DNA of 64,000 nucleotides from Paulownia fortunei (Eukaryota > Streptophyta > Magnoliopsida > Lamiales > Paulowniaceae): positions 6,949,694 through 7,013,693 of the forward strand of contig CM033120.1 in NCBI GenBank assembly GCA_019321725.1, read 5' to 3'. Position numbers and translations under genes: made by a program. The notes below the pieces were generated by a model, which saw nothing but the letters and a program-made list of their open reading frames with translations, searched no databases and was not told the origin of the DNA. Shown here piece after piece: positions 46,579-58,444 of the stretch. Numbering within the stretch: position 1 is the stretch's first letter; the number at the start of each line of letters is the position of its first letter.

Positions 46579-46767
46579 CTTCAGACAACATAATTTCTGG
46601 TTTGTATTGGCTTTGGTTTTCCTGATTACTTTTAGATATCAAAAGGGAAAGGCTGTTGTTCACTTTTGAGTTGTGCAATTGGTGACTAAGCTTCAGACAA
46701 CATAATTTCTGGTTTGTATTGGCTTTGATTTTCCTGATTACTTTTAGATATCAAAAGGGAAAGGCTG
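46579..46767 (+). repeat. R-S-R direct repeat 3' of NFD6
   Basis: R1 46579-46655 and R2 46691-46767 are nearly identical 77-bp units (CTTCAGACAACATAATTTCT...GGGAAAGGCTG) separated by S 46656-46690. A third, inverted R with flanking S lies at 40023-40161, at the other end of the rearranged Tekay element. Confidence 0.9.
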
Positions 46768-47257
46768 GGTTGAAAGATGGTAATCCAAATGCTAAAGCTT
46801 ATGATTGATTCTTGAGCAATATAGCAGCACAACAGAACAATAATGGGAGTGGAGATAACTATGTTGATGCCTCCTGATTGATATGAAATCCTTACGTTTT
46901 CTCTTGTTTTTGAAACATCTAATGGAGGACTGTGCCGCCACCAAGAAATAGCCTTCATCACTAACTGAATGGACATTTATCATGATATGCATTTTCATAG
47001 AACGCAAAGAATGACAAACAAGAATTCACCATTATGCATGCACCTATCTAGACTCAACTTACCTCCAGGTCGAACCCCATCTACTCGAGCATCCTATCCC
47101 TAACAATATTCTAGATTATGGCTATACATACTTGTATTGTTTCTGATGTATTAATATAGAAATCCTTTCTCCTGAGAACTTCAAAACCAGAGGGTAATAG
47201 CATGGTATATGACCTTCATTGGTATATAAGATACCTGAAACTAAAATTATAAGGCAT
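46768..47257. other. Filler DNA between NFD6 repeats and the pol breakpoint
   Basis: Unrecognised DNA. It joins the Tekay pol frame at 47257 directly after the codons for FALK. No gene seen. Confidence 0.5.
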
Positions 47258-48221
47258 TTTCAAGGCAAAAACCACAGCAGCAAGTTCCAAATCATGGGTT
47301 GGATAATTCTTTTCATATTCCTTCAATTGCCTTGAAGCATAGGCAATAACCTTCCCATTTTGCATCAAAACAGCACCCAAATCATTTTTTGAAGCGTCGC
47401 TATACACCACGAATCCACCAATTCCAGTTGGAATGGTAAGAACAGGAGCTGCAGTCAATTTTTATTTCAGTTCTTCAAAACTTCTTTCACAAGCATTGGT
47501 CCACAAGAACTTCACATTCTTTCTTGTCAACATTGTCATTGGAGTTGCTATCTTTGAAAACCCCTGAACAAATCGTCGATAGTACCCTGCTAATCCCAAG
47601 AAACTCCTTACTTCTGATACATTTGTTGGTGTTGGCCACTTAATGACAGCTTCTACCTTGCTCGGATGATACTACATGACCTAGGAATACCACTTGTTCA
47701 AGCCAAAACTCACACTTCTTGAATTTAGCATACAACTGTTTTTCTTTAAGAACTTGCAGCACAATCTTCAAATATTCCTTGTGCTCTTCTTTTTCACGTG
47801 AATAAATTAGGATGTCATCAATAAACACAATCACAAATTTATCGAGATATTGCTTGAACACCCTATTCATTAGATCCATAAAAGCTGCAGGGGCATTGGT
47901 TAAACCGAAAGGCATCACTAGAAATTCATAATGTCCATACCTTGTTCGGAATGCAGTCTTTGGTATGTCTTCTTCCTTGATCTTCAATTGATGATACCCA
48001 GAACGCAAATCAATCTTAGAAAATACAGATGCTCCCTGCAATTGATCAAACAAATCATCTATTCTTGGGAGTGGATACTTATTCTTGACTGTTATCTTAT
48101 TCAGCTCTCTATAATCAATGCATAACCGCAATGTACCATCCTTCTTTTTCACGAACAACACAGGTGCTCCCCAAGGAGAATAACTAGGGCGAATAAAACC
48201 CTTATCAAGCAATTCTTGCAA
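47258..48221 (-). pseudogene. Chromovirus reverse transcriptase and RNase H start
   Basis: 48221-47640 is [32 protein letters not shown] with catalytic D71, [12 protein letters not shown], and [13 protein letters not shown] with D135/D136, all intact. It is cut from the preceding gag-protease frame by a single stop (TAA for the expected CAA) and shifts frame near 47640 (EQGRSCH). The second frame 47458-47258 has [29 protein letters not shown] and [26 protein letters not shown], the start of RNase H with D (YSDAS) and E (LELAA). It ends at the rearrangement breakpoint; the rest is at 42940-42701. Recently inactivated. Confidence 0.9.
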
Positions 48222-49937
48222 TTAAACTTTTAACTCTTTCAATTCTGTTGGTGCCATTCGGTATGGTGCTTTAGAAATAGAAGTAGTTCCTGGCATAACA
48301 TCAATCACAAATTCGATCTCTCGATTCGGTGGTAGTCCCGGTAAATCATCTGGAAATACCTCAACAAATTCTTGAACCACATCTACATTTTCTGGCTTTA
48401 ATTGTGCTTCAACTGAGGTGTCCAGAACACTTGCCAAATACCCAACACAACCTTTATTCAACATCTTTTGAGCTTTCAATGCAGATATAATTGGTAAGGA
48501 CCGTGAGAATGAGATACCATTAAACATAAACTGTTCTTCCCCAGGTGGCTGAAAAATCACAATCTTCTTATTACAATCAATTGTTGCATGATATTTGGTA
48601 AGCCAATCCATACCTAGAATAACCTCAAATTTTGGCATCGGTAAAACAACAAGATCTGCATAGAGAGTCCTATCACTAATCTGAATAGAACAAGCCCTTA
48701 ACATTTGGTTGGAATCCATTTCTTCCCCAGATGGAACAGTCACACTGTACCTTACTTTTAATAAATCTGGTGTAATGCCCAATTTTCTCACAAATGCACA
48801 TGATGCAAATGAATGCGTAGATCCAGAATCTATCAATGCAATTGCAGGTATTCCAAAAATGAAAATAGTACCTGTGACTACGGAAGCATCTGCATCAGCT
48901 TGTTCTTGTGTCATTGCATACACTCTCCCATGAACTTTCCCCTGTACTGTTGGGCAATCCTTTGCTATATGTCCAGGCTTTTTACACTTAAAGCAACGAT
49001 TAGTACCACTATAGCATTCCCCAAAATGATTCTTCCCACACTTAGTACATTTAAGCCTTTCAATTGTAGAAGAAGTCTGTCCAACTCTAGGACGCTTTTC
49101 ATTCCCTTGGCTTAATTTTTGCTCTCCTTTCTTCCACTGGTTTAGATTTCTTGGAGTGAATACTTGCTTCTTTTGTTGTTGGAATTTCTCAATCTCTTTC
49201 TCATCTAAATCAGCCATCAAAGACTTGTCCACCAGTTCTCTAAACTCTGTTACTGAAGACATTCTCACATCTCTTCTAATTTCAGGATTAAGGCCCCTCA
49301 AGAAATGATCCATCTTCTCGTTGTTGTCTCTGGCAATGTATGGCACATACTTGCAACCCTGTTCAAATTTTCTCACATAATCACATACAGACATCGCTCC
49401 TTGTTTTAACTCCAAGAATTCCTTTACTCTGAGTGACCTAGCATCCCTGGTGAAATACTTATCATAAAAGATTGTTTTAAACCTCTCCCAAGTTAGTTCT
49501 TCCATATTCACTGCAAGTTTAGCTCCTTCCCACCAAGTTCTAGCATCCTTCTTCAACAAGAAAATTGCACAGAGTACCTTCTCAGCATCATCAATTCGCA
49601 TGTAGTCAAAGATAGTGTCCAAAGATTTCACCCATTCCTCTGCAACCATGGGATCAAACCCACCATTAAAATCAACCGGTTCCATCTTTCTAAACTTCTC
49701 ATATACAGCATGTGAAGGATCCTGTCGAGCTTGTGGTGGAGGAAGGCGCTGATTCTGTTCTTGGGTTCTTTGTTGCATATCTAGCAATTGTTGTATCTGT
49801 TCACCATGCATTCTAGTTTGTTGTTGAATGAGATCAGTCAAATTATCCACCACACTATGATTACCCTCATGATCATCCATTGTCTTCCTTTTTGGTGCCA
49901 TGACCTGATATGCATTGCCCAGTCTCATTCCATTCAT
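48222..49937 (-). CDS. Chromovirus Gag-protease polyprotein
   Basis: 571-codon frame on minus. The likely start is [10 protein letters not shown] at residue 13 (49901), since the preceding residues are unlike the family. A Gln-rich N-terminus is followed by the capsid domain (about 80-230: [49 protein letters not shown]), a CCHC zinc knuckle ([14 protein letters not shown], about 325) and the protease loop [13 protein letters not shown] (about 375) with VILGMDWL. It ends where RT should begin ([10 protein letters not shown] then stop). It makes virus-like particles and matures Gag-Pol in live elements. PBS and LTR lie just upstream. The frame is intact and could yield Gag and protease but no polymerase. 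Confidence 0.9.
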   Translation of the reverse strand: MNGMRLGNAYQVMAPKRKTMDDHEGNHSVVDNLTDLIQQQTRMHGEQIQQLLDMQQRTQEQNQRLPPPQARQDPSHAVYEKFRKMEPVDFNGGFDPMVAEEWVKSLDTIFDYMRIDDAEKVLCAIFLLKKDARTWWEGAKLAVNMEELTWERFKTIFYDKYFTRDARSLRVKEFLELKQGAMSVCDYVRKFEQGCKYVPYIARDNNEKMDHFLRGLNPEIRRDVRMSSVTEFRELVDKSLMADLDEKEIEKFQQQKKQVFTPRNLNQWKKGEQKLSQGNEKRPRVGQTSSTIERLKCTKCGKNHFGECYSGTNRCFKCKKPGHIAKDCPTVQGKVHGRVYAMTQEQADADASVVTGTIFIFGIPAIALIDSGSTHSFASCAFVRKLGITPDLLKVRYSVTVPSGEEMDSNQMLRACSIQISDRTLYADLVVLPMPKFEVILGMDWLTKYHATIDCNKKIVIFQPPGEEQFMFNGISFSRSLPIISALKAQKMLNKGCVGYLASVLDTSVEAQLKPENVDVVQEFVEVFPDDLPGLPPNREIEFVIDVMPGTTSISKAPYRMAPTELKELKV

Positions 49938-50087
49938 TAGCCAATAATAAATGCATAATCATGACAATAACATGGAATGAAATATAATCAAATAAACATA
50001 AAAGCAAATAAACATGTAGTTGACCAAGTTTCCCAGCCAGGATGTGTTCATATGCCTTCTTCTATCTACAGGAACGACTAAACCTCC

Positions 50088-50099
50088 GCTCTAATACCA
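50088..50099 (-). promoter_or_regulatory. Primer binding site of the young Tekay element
   Basis: On minus TGGTATTAGAGC, one mismatch from the tRNA-iMet site TGGTATCAGAGC, five bases inside the 5' LTR. Confidence 0.9.
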
Positions 50100-50104
50100 C
50101 AAAC

Positions 50105-51293
50105 TGTAACACCCCTTAACCTAACTGCAGAGCCTAAACAAACTGATACAGTTAAGTTAAGAAATGTTAATTTTTCATCTTTACTAGAGTTATGGTTTTT
50201 AATAAAAGTTCCCATTCTTAGCTATAAGAGAAAGAACTTGAATCATTTTAAACACACCATATACATATATCAAAACTGAGTACATTTGTTTACAAAATCA
50301 TAACAGAGCGGGTAATTTAAAAATAAAACAGAGTTTTCAAAATAAACTACAAAACATGTCGAAGCATGGCATATGAACAAATCTCTGTCCGGCCGCTTTA
50401 GAGACTTAGTCAACCTCTAAACCTGTACATTTCCACCTGCATCACATGAATCTAATGAGCTAAAGGCTCAGTAAGATGAAACTGATGTAATAACAAATAA
50501 CATATATGCACATCTCATAAATCATTAAATGCAATATTCTATTTAATAATTTTCATTCATAAATCATTCTTTAGGGCCCTTGAAGTGTGGTACCTAACTA
50601 ATAGTGATAGACCATAGTTTTCGGAACCTGTTCATAATGATTGGCCAATAAGAGAACTAATACGGGGTTTCCATACTTGGTCTTTCAACCTCAGGTATTA
50701 GCCGTATTCTATCTCATTCATTGTGGCTTTCCTATACCGGTTTTTCAACCTCAAGTATTTGCCACCATTTGTTGGGTCCGCCGGTCCCTCCCGCGTCCCT
50801 CGTCTACCCGACCATCAATCAAGTACCATACTTCCTTTTCAAAAACCTCATTATATTCTTAATAGTGTCATGCTTTATAAACCATAAATGCATCAAACAT
50901 TACATCATTTGACAAACAACAACAATCACATTAAAACATGAACAAACATTATATGATTCTTGTGATACACCAAATGAAAGCTTCAACTTACCTCAAGTCC
51001 ACTTTATGCTAGGTGAAAAGGCCAATCTCTTTGGAAGATAGGATGTGTTAAAAGCCTAACATAATCAAATCATGTACCATTTAATATCCTTTTTATAAAT
51101 CATTTAGTCTATTCTAGTTAAAGTTTATATACACTTTTCAATCTTTTGTAAAGAATTACATATCAATTATTCATGTTCGTGCAATCATGCTATTTGTAAG
51201 CCATAATTCAATAATGCACATTGATTAGATGCAAATTTATGCAAAATGCTTATTATTGGCTATATAGGAGAGAATTGAGAATTGGGCATTACA
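50105..51293 (-). repeat. 5' LTR of the young Tekay element
   Basis: Complete 1.19-kb LTR, on minus TGTAATGCCC ... GGGGTGTTACA. It would hold the element's promoter. Short ORFs within it (for example at 50641 and 50721) are repeated in the partner LTR and are not genes. Confidence 0.95.
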
Positions 51294-51748
51294 GCTGCAG
51301 TCTGAAAAAGGGCGATTAGGGAGCTAAAACCCATCCCAAATGAGTTTATGGCTGCTCCTAATCAGTTTTTGGTTAGCATTTTCCGGAATTCGATTGGTTT
51401 GAACAAGATACCTCATTTCCTTTTTCTTTCATTTTTCATATGCCTTATTTCTTTTTTGGTTTTCTTTTTCTTTTTTGATTATTTAGGCATTTATACATCA
51501 TAGGCACACAATGGGTTAGTAGTTCGTAGAAGAGTTTTTCCGCAGAACTTCGAACCACTTATTTCAATTGTAAATAAATTAACAAATCAAATATTTAAAT
51601 AATTAATTTGAATCGAGTGTGTATATACACAACGAATTGTCAATTTATATATTTCGAATCATTATAGACTCCAAAAATATAATTGATCGAACCACGAATA
51701 TACCTTTATTGGTGAAAGTTATTCACTCAATTATATTTTTGGAGTTTA

Positions 51749-52886
51749 TAGTGATTTAGATCTAACCACGGTTCATGATCCGTCGGTTCCACGATTCGAG
51801 AAAATTTCGACCCTTAATCTTAATTGTCAAGGGCAGTTACGATTCGGGTTCCAGAACAGTCGGGCCGATTCTGGTTAACTGTTGGTTCTAATTACGGTTC
51901 CAACCCTTATATTTTTATTATTATTTTTTAAAACTTTTTAAACTTAAATTTTTAAAAAGTATTGTTAATTTTTTAATTTAATGAAAAAAATTAACTTAAA
52001 TTTGAAAAAAAATAGCTAAAATTTAAGCATATGGTCAAAAACTACAGTGACTAAATTAATTTTTGGGATTTCTAAAAAATATTTTTTCTATTTACACTGC
52101 ATTAATAAAACATAATTTTTTAAATTTTGGTATTCGAATTTAATATTATTATATAAAATCGATACAACATTACAATAATTTAATAATATTACATGAGAAA
52201 TTGGGGAATAAACACTAAATAATTGTAAAGTAGCATCATTAAATATTTTTAAAAAATTACAAATTTACTTATTATTAAGATAATTGTAAAGTGGCATCAT
52301 TAGATAATTTTCAAAACTTTACTTATTATTAAAATGAAATGTAGAATGCTTAAATATATGACTTGATTTGAAACTTGCCATATCTGAAACTAATTAACTA
52401 AATTTAAAGGGGCACAAGACTAATTATATTGATTTTCAGAAACAAGACAAGCAATTTGAAGGAAAAAAATAAATCATGAGACTTATTTATGTATTTATTC
52501 AAGGTTATAAGCATATGACTCATTAGTTCAGTTGGTTAGAGTGTTTGCTAATAATATGGAGGTCACAGGTTTAAAACTTGCATGACATAATTTTACATTA
52601 TTATTTTGATTAAAAAAATAAAAATAAATAAAAAATCATTGGGTTGGACCCAACAGTTCCGGCCCGTGAAATCATGGGCCGGTTACGGGTTAGGACCCAT
52701 GAATTATGGTCAACGGTCCGGGTCTATAGTGATTAAAAAAATAAAAAACCACCGGGTCCAACCCGAAACCGCCAACCAGGCAGTTCACAGGTTGGAAAAA
52801 TCTAACCCGTAACCGACCCATGAACTCACGAGCCGGTTGGTCAATGGGTTTTGACCCATTGACCACAGCTCGGGTCTATAGTGATG
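51749..52886. mobile_element. Non-autonomous hAT element inside the LTR
   Basis: The uninterrupted LTR reads GTCTATGGTGATGCTCC; here it is split by 51757-52878. Flanks are TAGTGATT (51749-51756) and TAGTGATG (52879-52886), an 8-bp duplication with one mismatch. Ends TAGATCTAACCACGG and (reverse) TAGACCCGAGCTGTGG form an imperfect terminal inverted repeat; subterminal GGTTCC/CGGGTT motifs are typical of hAT. No transposase. A near-copy of the right end plus TAGTGATT also occurs at 52727-52734. Contains a tRNA-Ile-like sequence. Confidence 0.8.
52516..52587 (+). pseudogene. tRNA-Ile(AAU)-like pseudogene or SINE head within hAT
   Basis: CATTAGTTCAGTTGGTTAGA is the D-arm/A box of plant tRNA-Ile (AGCTCAGTTGGTTAGAG). 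GTTTGCTAATAATATGG is the anticodon arm with AAT at 52550-52552, and AGGTTTAAAACTTGCATG is the T arm (GGTTCGAAACCTGCATG) with mutated B box. The acceptor stem no longer pairs (TGACTCA against ATGACAT). An A-rich stretch follows (52605-52640), so it may be the head of a tRNA-Ile-derived SINE. Not expected to be functional. Confidence 0.75.
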
Positions 52887-53104
52887 CTCCAAGAAAGAAC
52901 GTAGAGAGATATAAAGAAAGTTTTTGGGAGAATTACGTTCACTCTCACACCATCGATTGGATGACGATTAGAGATATATATTCCTACTCAAGGAAGAATT
53001 CCAGTCTAAATAGAAAACTTAATCCCACTCAAATTATGGAGACATCCAACTAAATATGGATGTCAATTGGGTTAAGGGTCCTAAACTCGATCTAATTTCC
53101 AACA

Positions 53105-56100
53105 TCACCTACTCATACATATTTGACTCAATCTCTTGAATCTCATCATCATACAATTTTTTAATTTCACGTCATTCCCTTCATACAAGAAAAAAGTTCT
53201 GTGACCAAGCGAGAAAGCATAGGTGATGAGAGTTATATTAAGTCATCACCAAACTAACATAACCTTACAACTCATTACCTTGTTGTGTACCTCAAATCAA
53301 GTGGTTGTACCCAATCAAATATCTCTAGATCCCTCAATGAAAATAAGTAGAGCATGCTCGATCCACTCAAATATATATTTGTGTTCATGACTAGTCAAAC
53401 GTATTTCGACATAGTCGCCTGGGCTATAAACTATAGAACATAAGTGCATTACCAACTTAGTTCTTCCTAGGCCTCTTATGTTAATCAGCTTGGTCTTGAT
53501 AATTTTCCTAGACATGCTCCGACAGACCGAATCATGCATGGCCATTGAAAATATGCTAAAGTAGTATCATCAAACTTATACCTGATAACAAAATCCAGAG
53601 TCCTAAAGGATATAAGAAACAATATATGCCACACAGTGACAAAGCAGAGACCCATTCAATCATTTTCCCATAAGAGGTTATTTCAAAGCACATGTAGTGT
53701 GAATACATTTTATGATAGAGCTCCCACTCAATTTGGACATGTCACGCTCTAAACATCATATGAACCTAAGTTCAGTTGCTCTCCAAGCATTTGACCTGCG
53801 CACCACCAGAAGTCACTCTCCAAAATGCCTTCTTGCAGTTCGCACATTCAACTTAGAACAAGCTTATTATGAAGTTTGGACATGCTTCTTCATAATCGAT
53901 CAACTTTGATCACATCTTAGCCTCCAAGCTAAGGTGACTCTTAATTATATATATTAACCTTCCTCACTACACCAAGCATGAAGGCAATCATTTGTAAATC
54001 TCAATTATGCAGCACTATCTTTAAGTCTCATCCTGCTTGCTATCACAGAGTTAGAGCGATTACCCGTGTGAGAAGGTCAATCAAAACCTGGTGACAACTA
54101 ACAAATCCAATACCAAACTCATAATGAGAATACAAATATAACTCATTAATTACAATATGTTCTCACTGGCCATAAAAATTAAATTCTACATAATCTCATA
54201 CTACTCACGTGCCTTTAGAGCATATCTCTATACAAAGCTAAGGGATAAATGATCAAACCGCTCATAGAAATATGCCTGAGAATAATTTAATTATATGTAA
54301 TACTCTCTTAAGTGAAGGATGACTGGTGCAAGTATGTTTAGTCCTCTAACAATACTTGGCGCCCAAAGCATACTCCATCAAAGTGACTTTATTATCACAA
54401 AGACAACAATAGCCTCACAAATGTGCGCACAATGTGCATCTTTTCAAAATACCATATTGCCTCCAATAAATTTCAGACCACTTTATTAAGATATCTAAGT
54501 ATGCACTTGACATTATCACATTAATGCGTCAATGATCACTTTGATATTCACTCACCAATAACCTAATTATCAAGCATAATACTAATCGAGTACACACCAG
54601 TGCACATCAAACCTTCTACAATGCTTATATAATACTAGCTAGCATTTCTTTTCTTTTTCCATCTTAAGGCATTTCAATCTAATTAAGAACATAATCTTTG
54701 ACCATGAAGTGTCAATAGGATTGGTGAGATGCACACAAAAACTTGGTATCATAATACCAAGTATACATTTACTTTTCATATGTCTATTCAAATATAAATG
54801 ACAACTACTACTAAGTAGATACACCTTCATGTCCCTTCTAGCCATCGCATTATTGCCCAAATATGTGAGAATTAAATTCTCTTATTTATGTTAATATATA
54901 TTCAGTGATCTTACTTAACCATCGTAAGCTTATCAGAGTGATAGCTTGATGAAAGCAATAACACTACTATTTGGATGATAATTCAAGTTACAAATAGAGT
55001 TTCTCGATCAGTAATCTTTGCGCTCTTATGCCATTTCTTGAATTCATTAGACGATCTACATAGATCTCATCATCCACTCCTTATTTGTATATATCAACCT
55101 CAATCATCTAGGACAAACCTAGACAAAAGTGGCAATAACTAATAACATCTTGGCGATTTGAAGCAATCTCACCACTTAGGGAGAATATCTTAAAAAAATT
55201 ACACTCCATAATTAGGCGTAAGTATTTTGCCCTTGGTTGAGATTTACAGATGTTAATCAACCCATCTACTTTGCACTTGACCTCTAGAAACCACATATTT
55301 CTAATGGTCTTGCTCCTAAATGGAAGATTAACTAGCTCTAGACTTTGTTCTTAGTTATTAGACTCAACTTTTCCTTTATAGCAGTTATTCTCTTACAGCA
55401 TCAAGTGATGTCAAAAGTTTAAGTTGACTCATCAACATCCAAAAAAGTAGTCATGAAGAATACCCACTCAATCTCATATGGACGATGGGGAACAACTCAT
55501 GTGCACTCCTTCTTACTTGTGGAATATGAGAGCCATTTTCAAGTGAGACACTCCCACTGATTTAGGGTCACTCCCACTGTCCCAACGATTGCTAGATGAG
55601 TTTAAAATACATTATCCTCACTAGAAAATTATGCACCTCTTCAAGAATCTTGCAACTCGTATGGTGAAAGATTTCATTTGGCTTCTCATATGCTCGTAAA
55701 TCCTTCTTGAGAAAATCTACACTGTGCGATTTAATTTCTATAATTTCTCCATTAAGGTATTAATCACTTTTGAGAATATAGTTTCTTGAACTTAAATAGG
55801 CATAAACCCACTAATTTGTGTTTGCTGCCACATCACAACTCATTGAAAGTTGGAGAATTTACTTAGAGGTATAAATTCATTAGATTGCATTATCCTAATT
55901 CAGATACAAATCAATTTGCATCATCATATCAATCAAGTCATTTTGAAGTGTTTGATTCATTACTCTTCGCAAGCTCGTTTAGTTACGAAATGTTTAGAAT
56001 CATATTTCAAATTATAATTCTATTTTCCCACACTTGTGTCCCAACTATTTAGACATGTTATTCTCGCTTTCTATTAGTACATTGAACCTCAATGCTCATA

Positions 56101-57240
56101 CTCCCTATGGTTCTCTACCTCTGTCAAGAATCGCTTTAAATAATCTAGTGCTTCTGACTAGTGAGAGTTGGAGTGTACTAACTTATAGCACGATTAGCAA
56201 AGAAAAGAAAATAGAATACACTATTTAGTAACTCAAACTCGTAAGTTTGCACTCGTTTTAGTAGACTAGCTGTAGAGGATAAATAGCCCTATTTCTTTCT
56301 TCCAACAGGTTTTTCCCACTAGAAAATTTATGTACAGAGAGGTTGACCTCAATGAGTTAGCCAATAAAGCCTCATCCAACTAATATAGTCATTATCCTAA
56401 CCCCGCATGCCATGATATAATTAAAATAAAAAATCATGAAAAAAGTACAAAAAATACTACCTTAAGCCAATCACATCACAAACATGATCTATATCTAAAA
56501 GATCTCTTATATAAAAGATGGACAAATCTACTCACTCAATCAATGTCTTATAAGTGTATCAATTTAATGAACTATTTTGAATCTAATGCCATTTGCACAT
56601 CTCCAAGAAATAGTTCACACCAATTGTTGAGCTTGAAAAATAGCTCATGCCTTTTGCTGAGCTTGAGGTAGCACTGTGAACTCATAATGCCTCATCTTGT
56701 GCATCATTTAAACAAATATGGACGCACTATACTCGATAATAGTGTGTCAATCTCCAATCTCATGCTCTGTTTCATCAACTTCTACTATCCATTGAAGGAA
56801 AAAATTGAAAATATCAGCAAATAAGAGAGTTTTAAGCAGTCAAACTTCATCTCAGTATAATTATGAGCGAAGTGACCAATCTCATCATTACACTTGACAT
56901 TTACTGATGCTTAGTTGCCTATCACTGAGGTGACACATCTTGTCTCTTCATTGGATTAAATTTACAGTTCTAGTTTTTACTTTTGCTCTTGTCAAGCTAC
57001 TTTTGTCTTTTCCAACACTAACCAAGTTGGTTTATATTGGTCAACATGAGCGACAAGTATAATTACTTGTACATTTTTCGACTCTCAATAATTAGCCTCA
57101 AGTTAGGCGATTATTATTGAAGCATGTTAGTAATATTTATAAGTCAGCTCAAAAAATGACTTTTGGACAATTAGAAATTTTTAATTTTGAGCAAGCTCAT
57201 ATGATAAAATAGAGCTCAAACTCTTTTATTAATTCCTCGT
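53105..57240. other. Internal region of the LARD-like element, non-coding
   Basis: No domain recognised in any frame; short ORFs are unconvincing. Moderately AT-rich, with no clear substructure. Confidence 0.5.
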
Positions 57241-57438
57241 GTTTGCAGCTTAAACAAATTAAAGCACAAATGTGATTCTTGATCCATTAGTATATTATCA
57301 ACGCCTAAATTGCGATAATATTTGACAACTTAAATCTTGCGTTTGCGGCTTAAACAAATTAAAACACAAACTTTAATTTTAGTCCACTACCATATTGTCA
57401 GCGTCTAAATCGTGACAATATTGAACAACTTGTCCATT
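57241..57438. repeat. 100-bp tandem duplication
   Basis: GTTTGCAGCTTAAACAAATT... at 57241 and GTTTGCGGCTTAAACAAATT... at 57341 are diverged direct copies, both followed by CATATTGTCARCG-like text and GATAATATTTGACAACTT/GACAATATTGAACAACTT. Confidence 0.85.
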
Positions 57439-58149
57439 TTCATGCTTAATTGGCTTAAAATATAAAAGTGGTGAGTTGGTCTTAAGACTTATAAATTAAT
57501 TGTGCAAAAATATAGGTATTGGTCCAATATTTTATTCTAGATCCAAGTAAATATTTTATTATTCCTTTATACTCAACGAAATAAAAAATCTCGCAACTCA
57601 TGCTAGTAATCATCTCCCATCAAGTACAAGACATAATAAAAATTTAATAATCATAAATAAAATACAAATTTGTCCACATATATATTATCAATACAAATAT
57701 GTAATATGAATAATAAAATATTTGCCCCATATGGGCGACATTGGTATTTAGTGCATCATATTGAGATAATTTTAGCCCATGGTGATAAAACAAAAAATAT
57801 TCTCCTAAAATTGATATACATGGCCGTCCAAATATGACCAATAAATACATGGCTTGAAAATAATAATAATAAAAAAAATTATGGTTCAAAACCTGCTACA
57901 TCAATATAAACAAAAAAAAAAAAATAGGGATATCGAATTATCACTACTGCCACAAATTATCTCTTACAAAAATATGCAATAATATAAAGCAATAAACACT
58001 CAAATTGACATGAGCACCCAAATGTCAATGTCCATTCATTCACAACATATATCAATTCATATCACATTAAATAAATTTAAATTGCATCATAATTACATAA
58101 AAAATATAATTAATAAAGCATGCAACTATATTAGACATATTAATCATAT

Positions 58150-58312
58150 ATAACAAATATTTTTGCATGCACCCTATGCACAAAAAATATTTTTGCATGC
58201 ACTTAATGTACAAAAAGTATTTTGATATTAAAAATTTTGATCCACAAAAATATATTTGCATGCATCGTAATACGCAAAAAAAAATTATATGCACTCTACT
58301 GTGCAAAAATAT
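58150..58312. repeat. Degenerate array of TTTGCATGCAC...GCACAAAAA units
   Basis: Four or so imperfect units combining AAATATTTTTGCATGCAC and TATGCACAAAAA, about 45-60 bp apart, in the internal region near the PBS side. Confidence 0.7.
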
Positions 58313-58444
58313 TTTAATAATTTTCTATTGGAATTAATCTAATAAATTTTTTTAAGGGTAAAAACTAATATTTATTCTCATAAAAAAATATTAAAAAAAT
58401 AGCACAAGAACTGTTATATAGATCTAGTAGCCAACTACTTAACA

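Larger units (their letters stand above)
40162..51293 (-). mobile_element. Young Tekay-type chromovirus, rearranged and split around the NFD6 gene
   Basis: Minus-strand element. Right half: 5' LTR 51293-50105, PBS 50099-50088, gag-protease 49937-48222, RT 48221-47640, RNase H start to 47258. Left half: RNase H end from 42940, integrase with chromodomain to 41166, polypurine tract, 3' LTR 41170-40162 (truncated). The missing end of the 3' LTR is inverted at 42932-43113. About 4.1 kb of foreign DNA with NFD6 fills 43114-47257. By eye 3' and 5' LTRs differ at about 12 positions in 1 kb, so it inserted recently. One stop (48221) and one frameshift (about 47640) lie in pol apart from the split. 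Confidence 0.9.
51569..53104 (-). repeat. 3' LTR of the LARD-like element, interrupted by hAT
   Basis: 51569-51756 and 52887-53104 together align with 59065-59513: start TGTAAATAAATTAAC, end ATCTAATTTCCAACA. On minus the LTR begins TGTTGGAAATTAGAT. Confidence 0.8.

Noticed and set aside
48709..49115. Plus-strand ORFs of 74-100 codons
   Set aside because: Antisense shadows of the intact Gag-protease frame.
51294..51298. Target duplication of the young Tekay element (GCTGC)
   Set aside because: The sequence next to the displaced LTR end (CGCACC at 43114) does not match, and the rearrangement may have removed the original flank.
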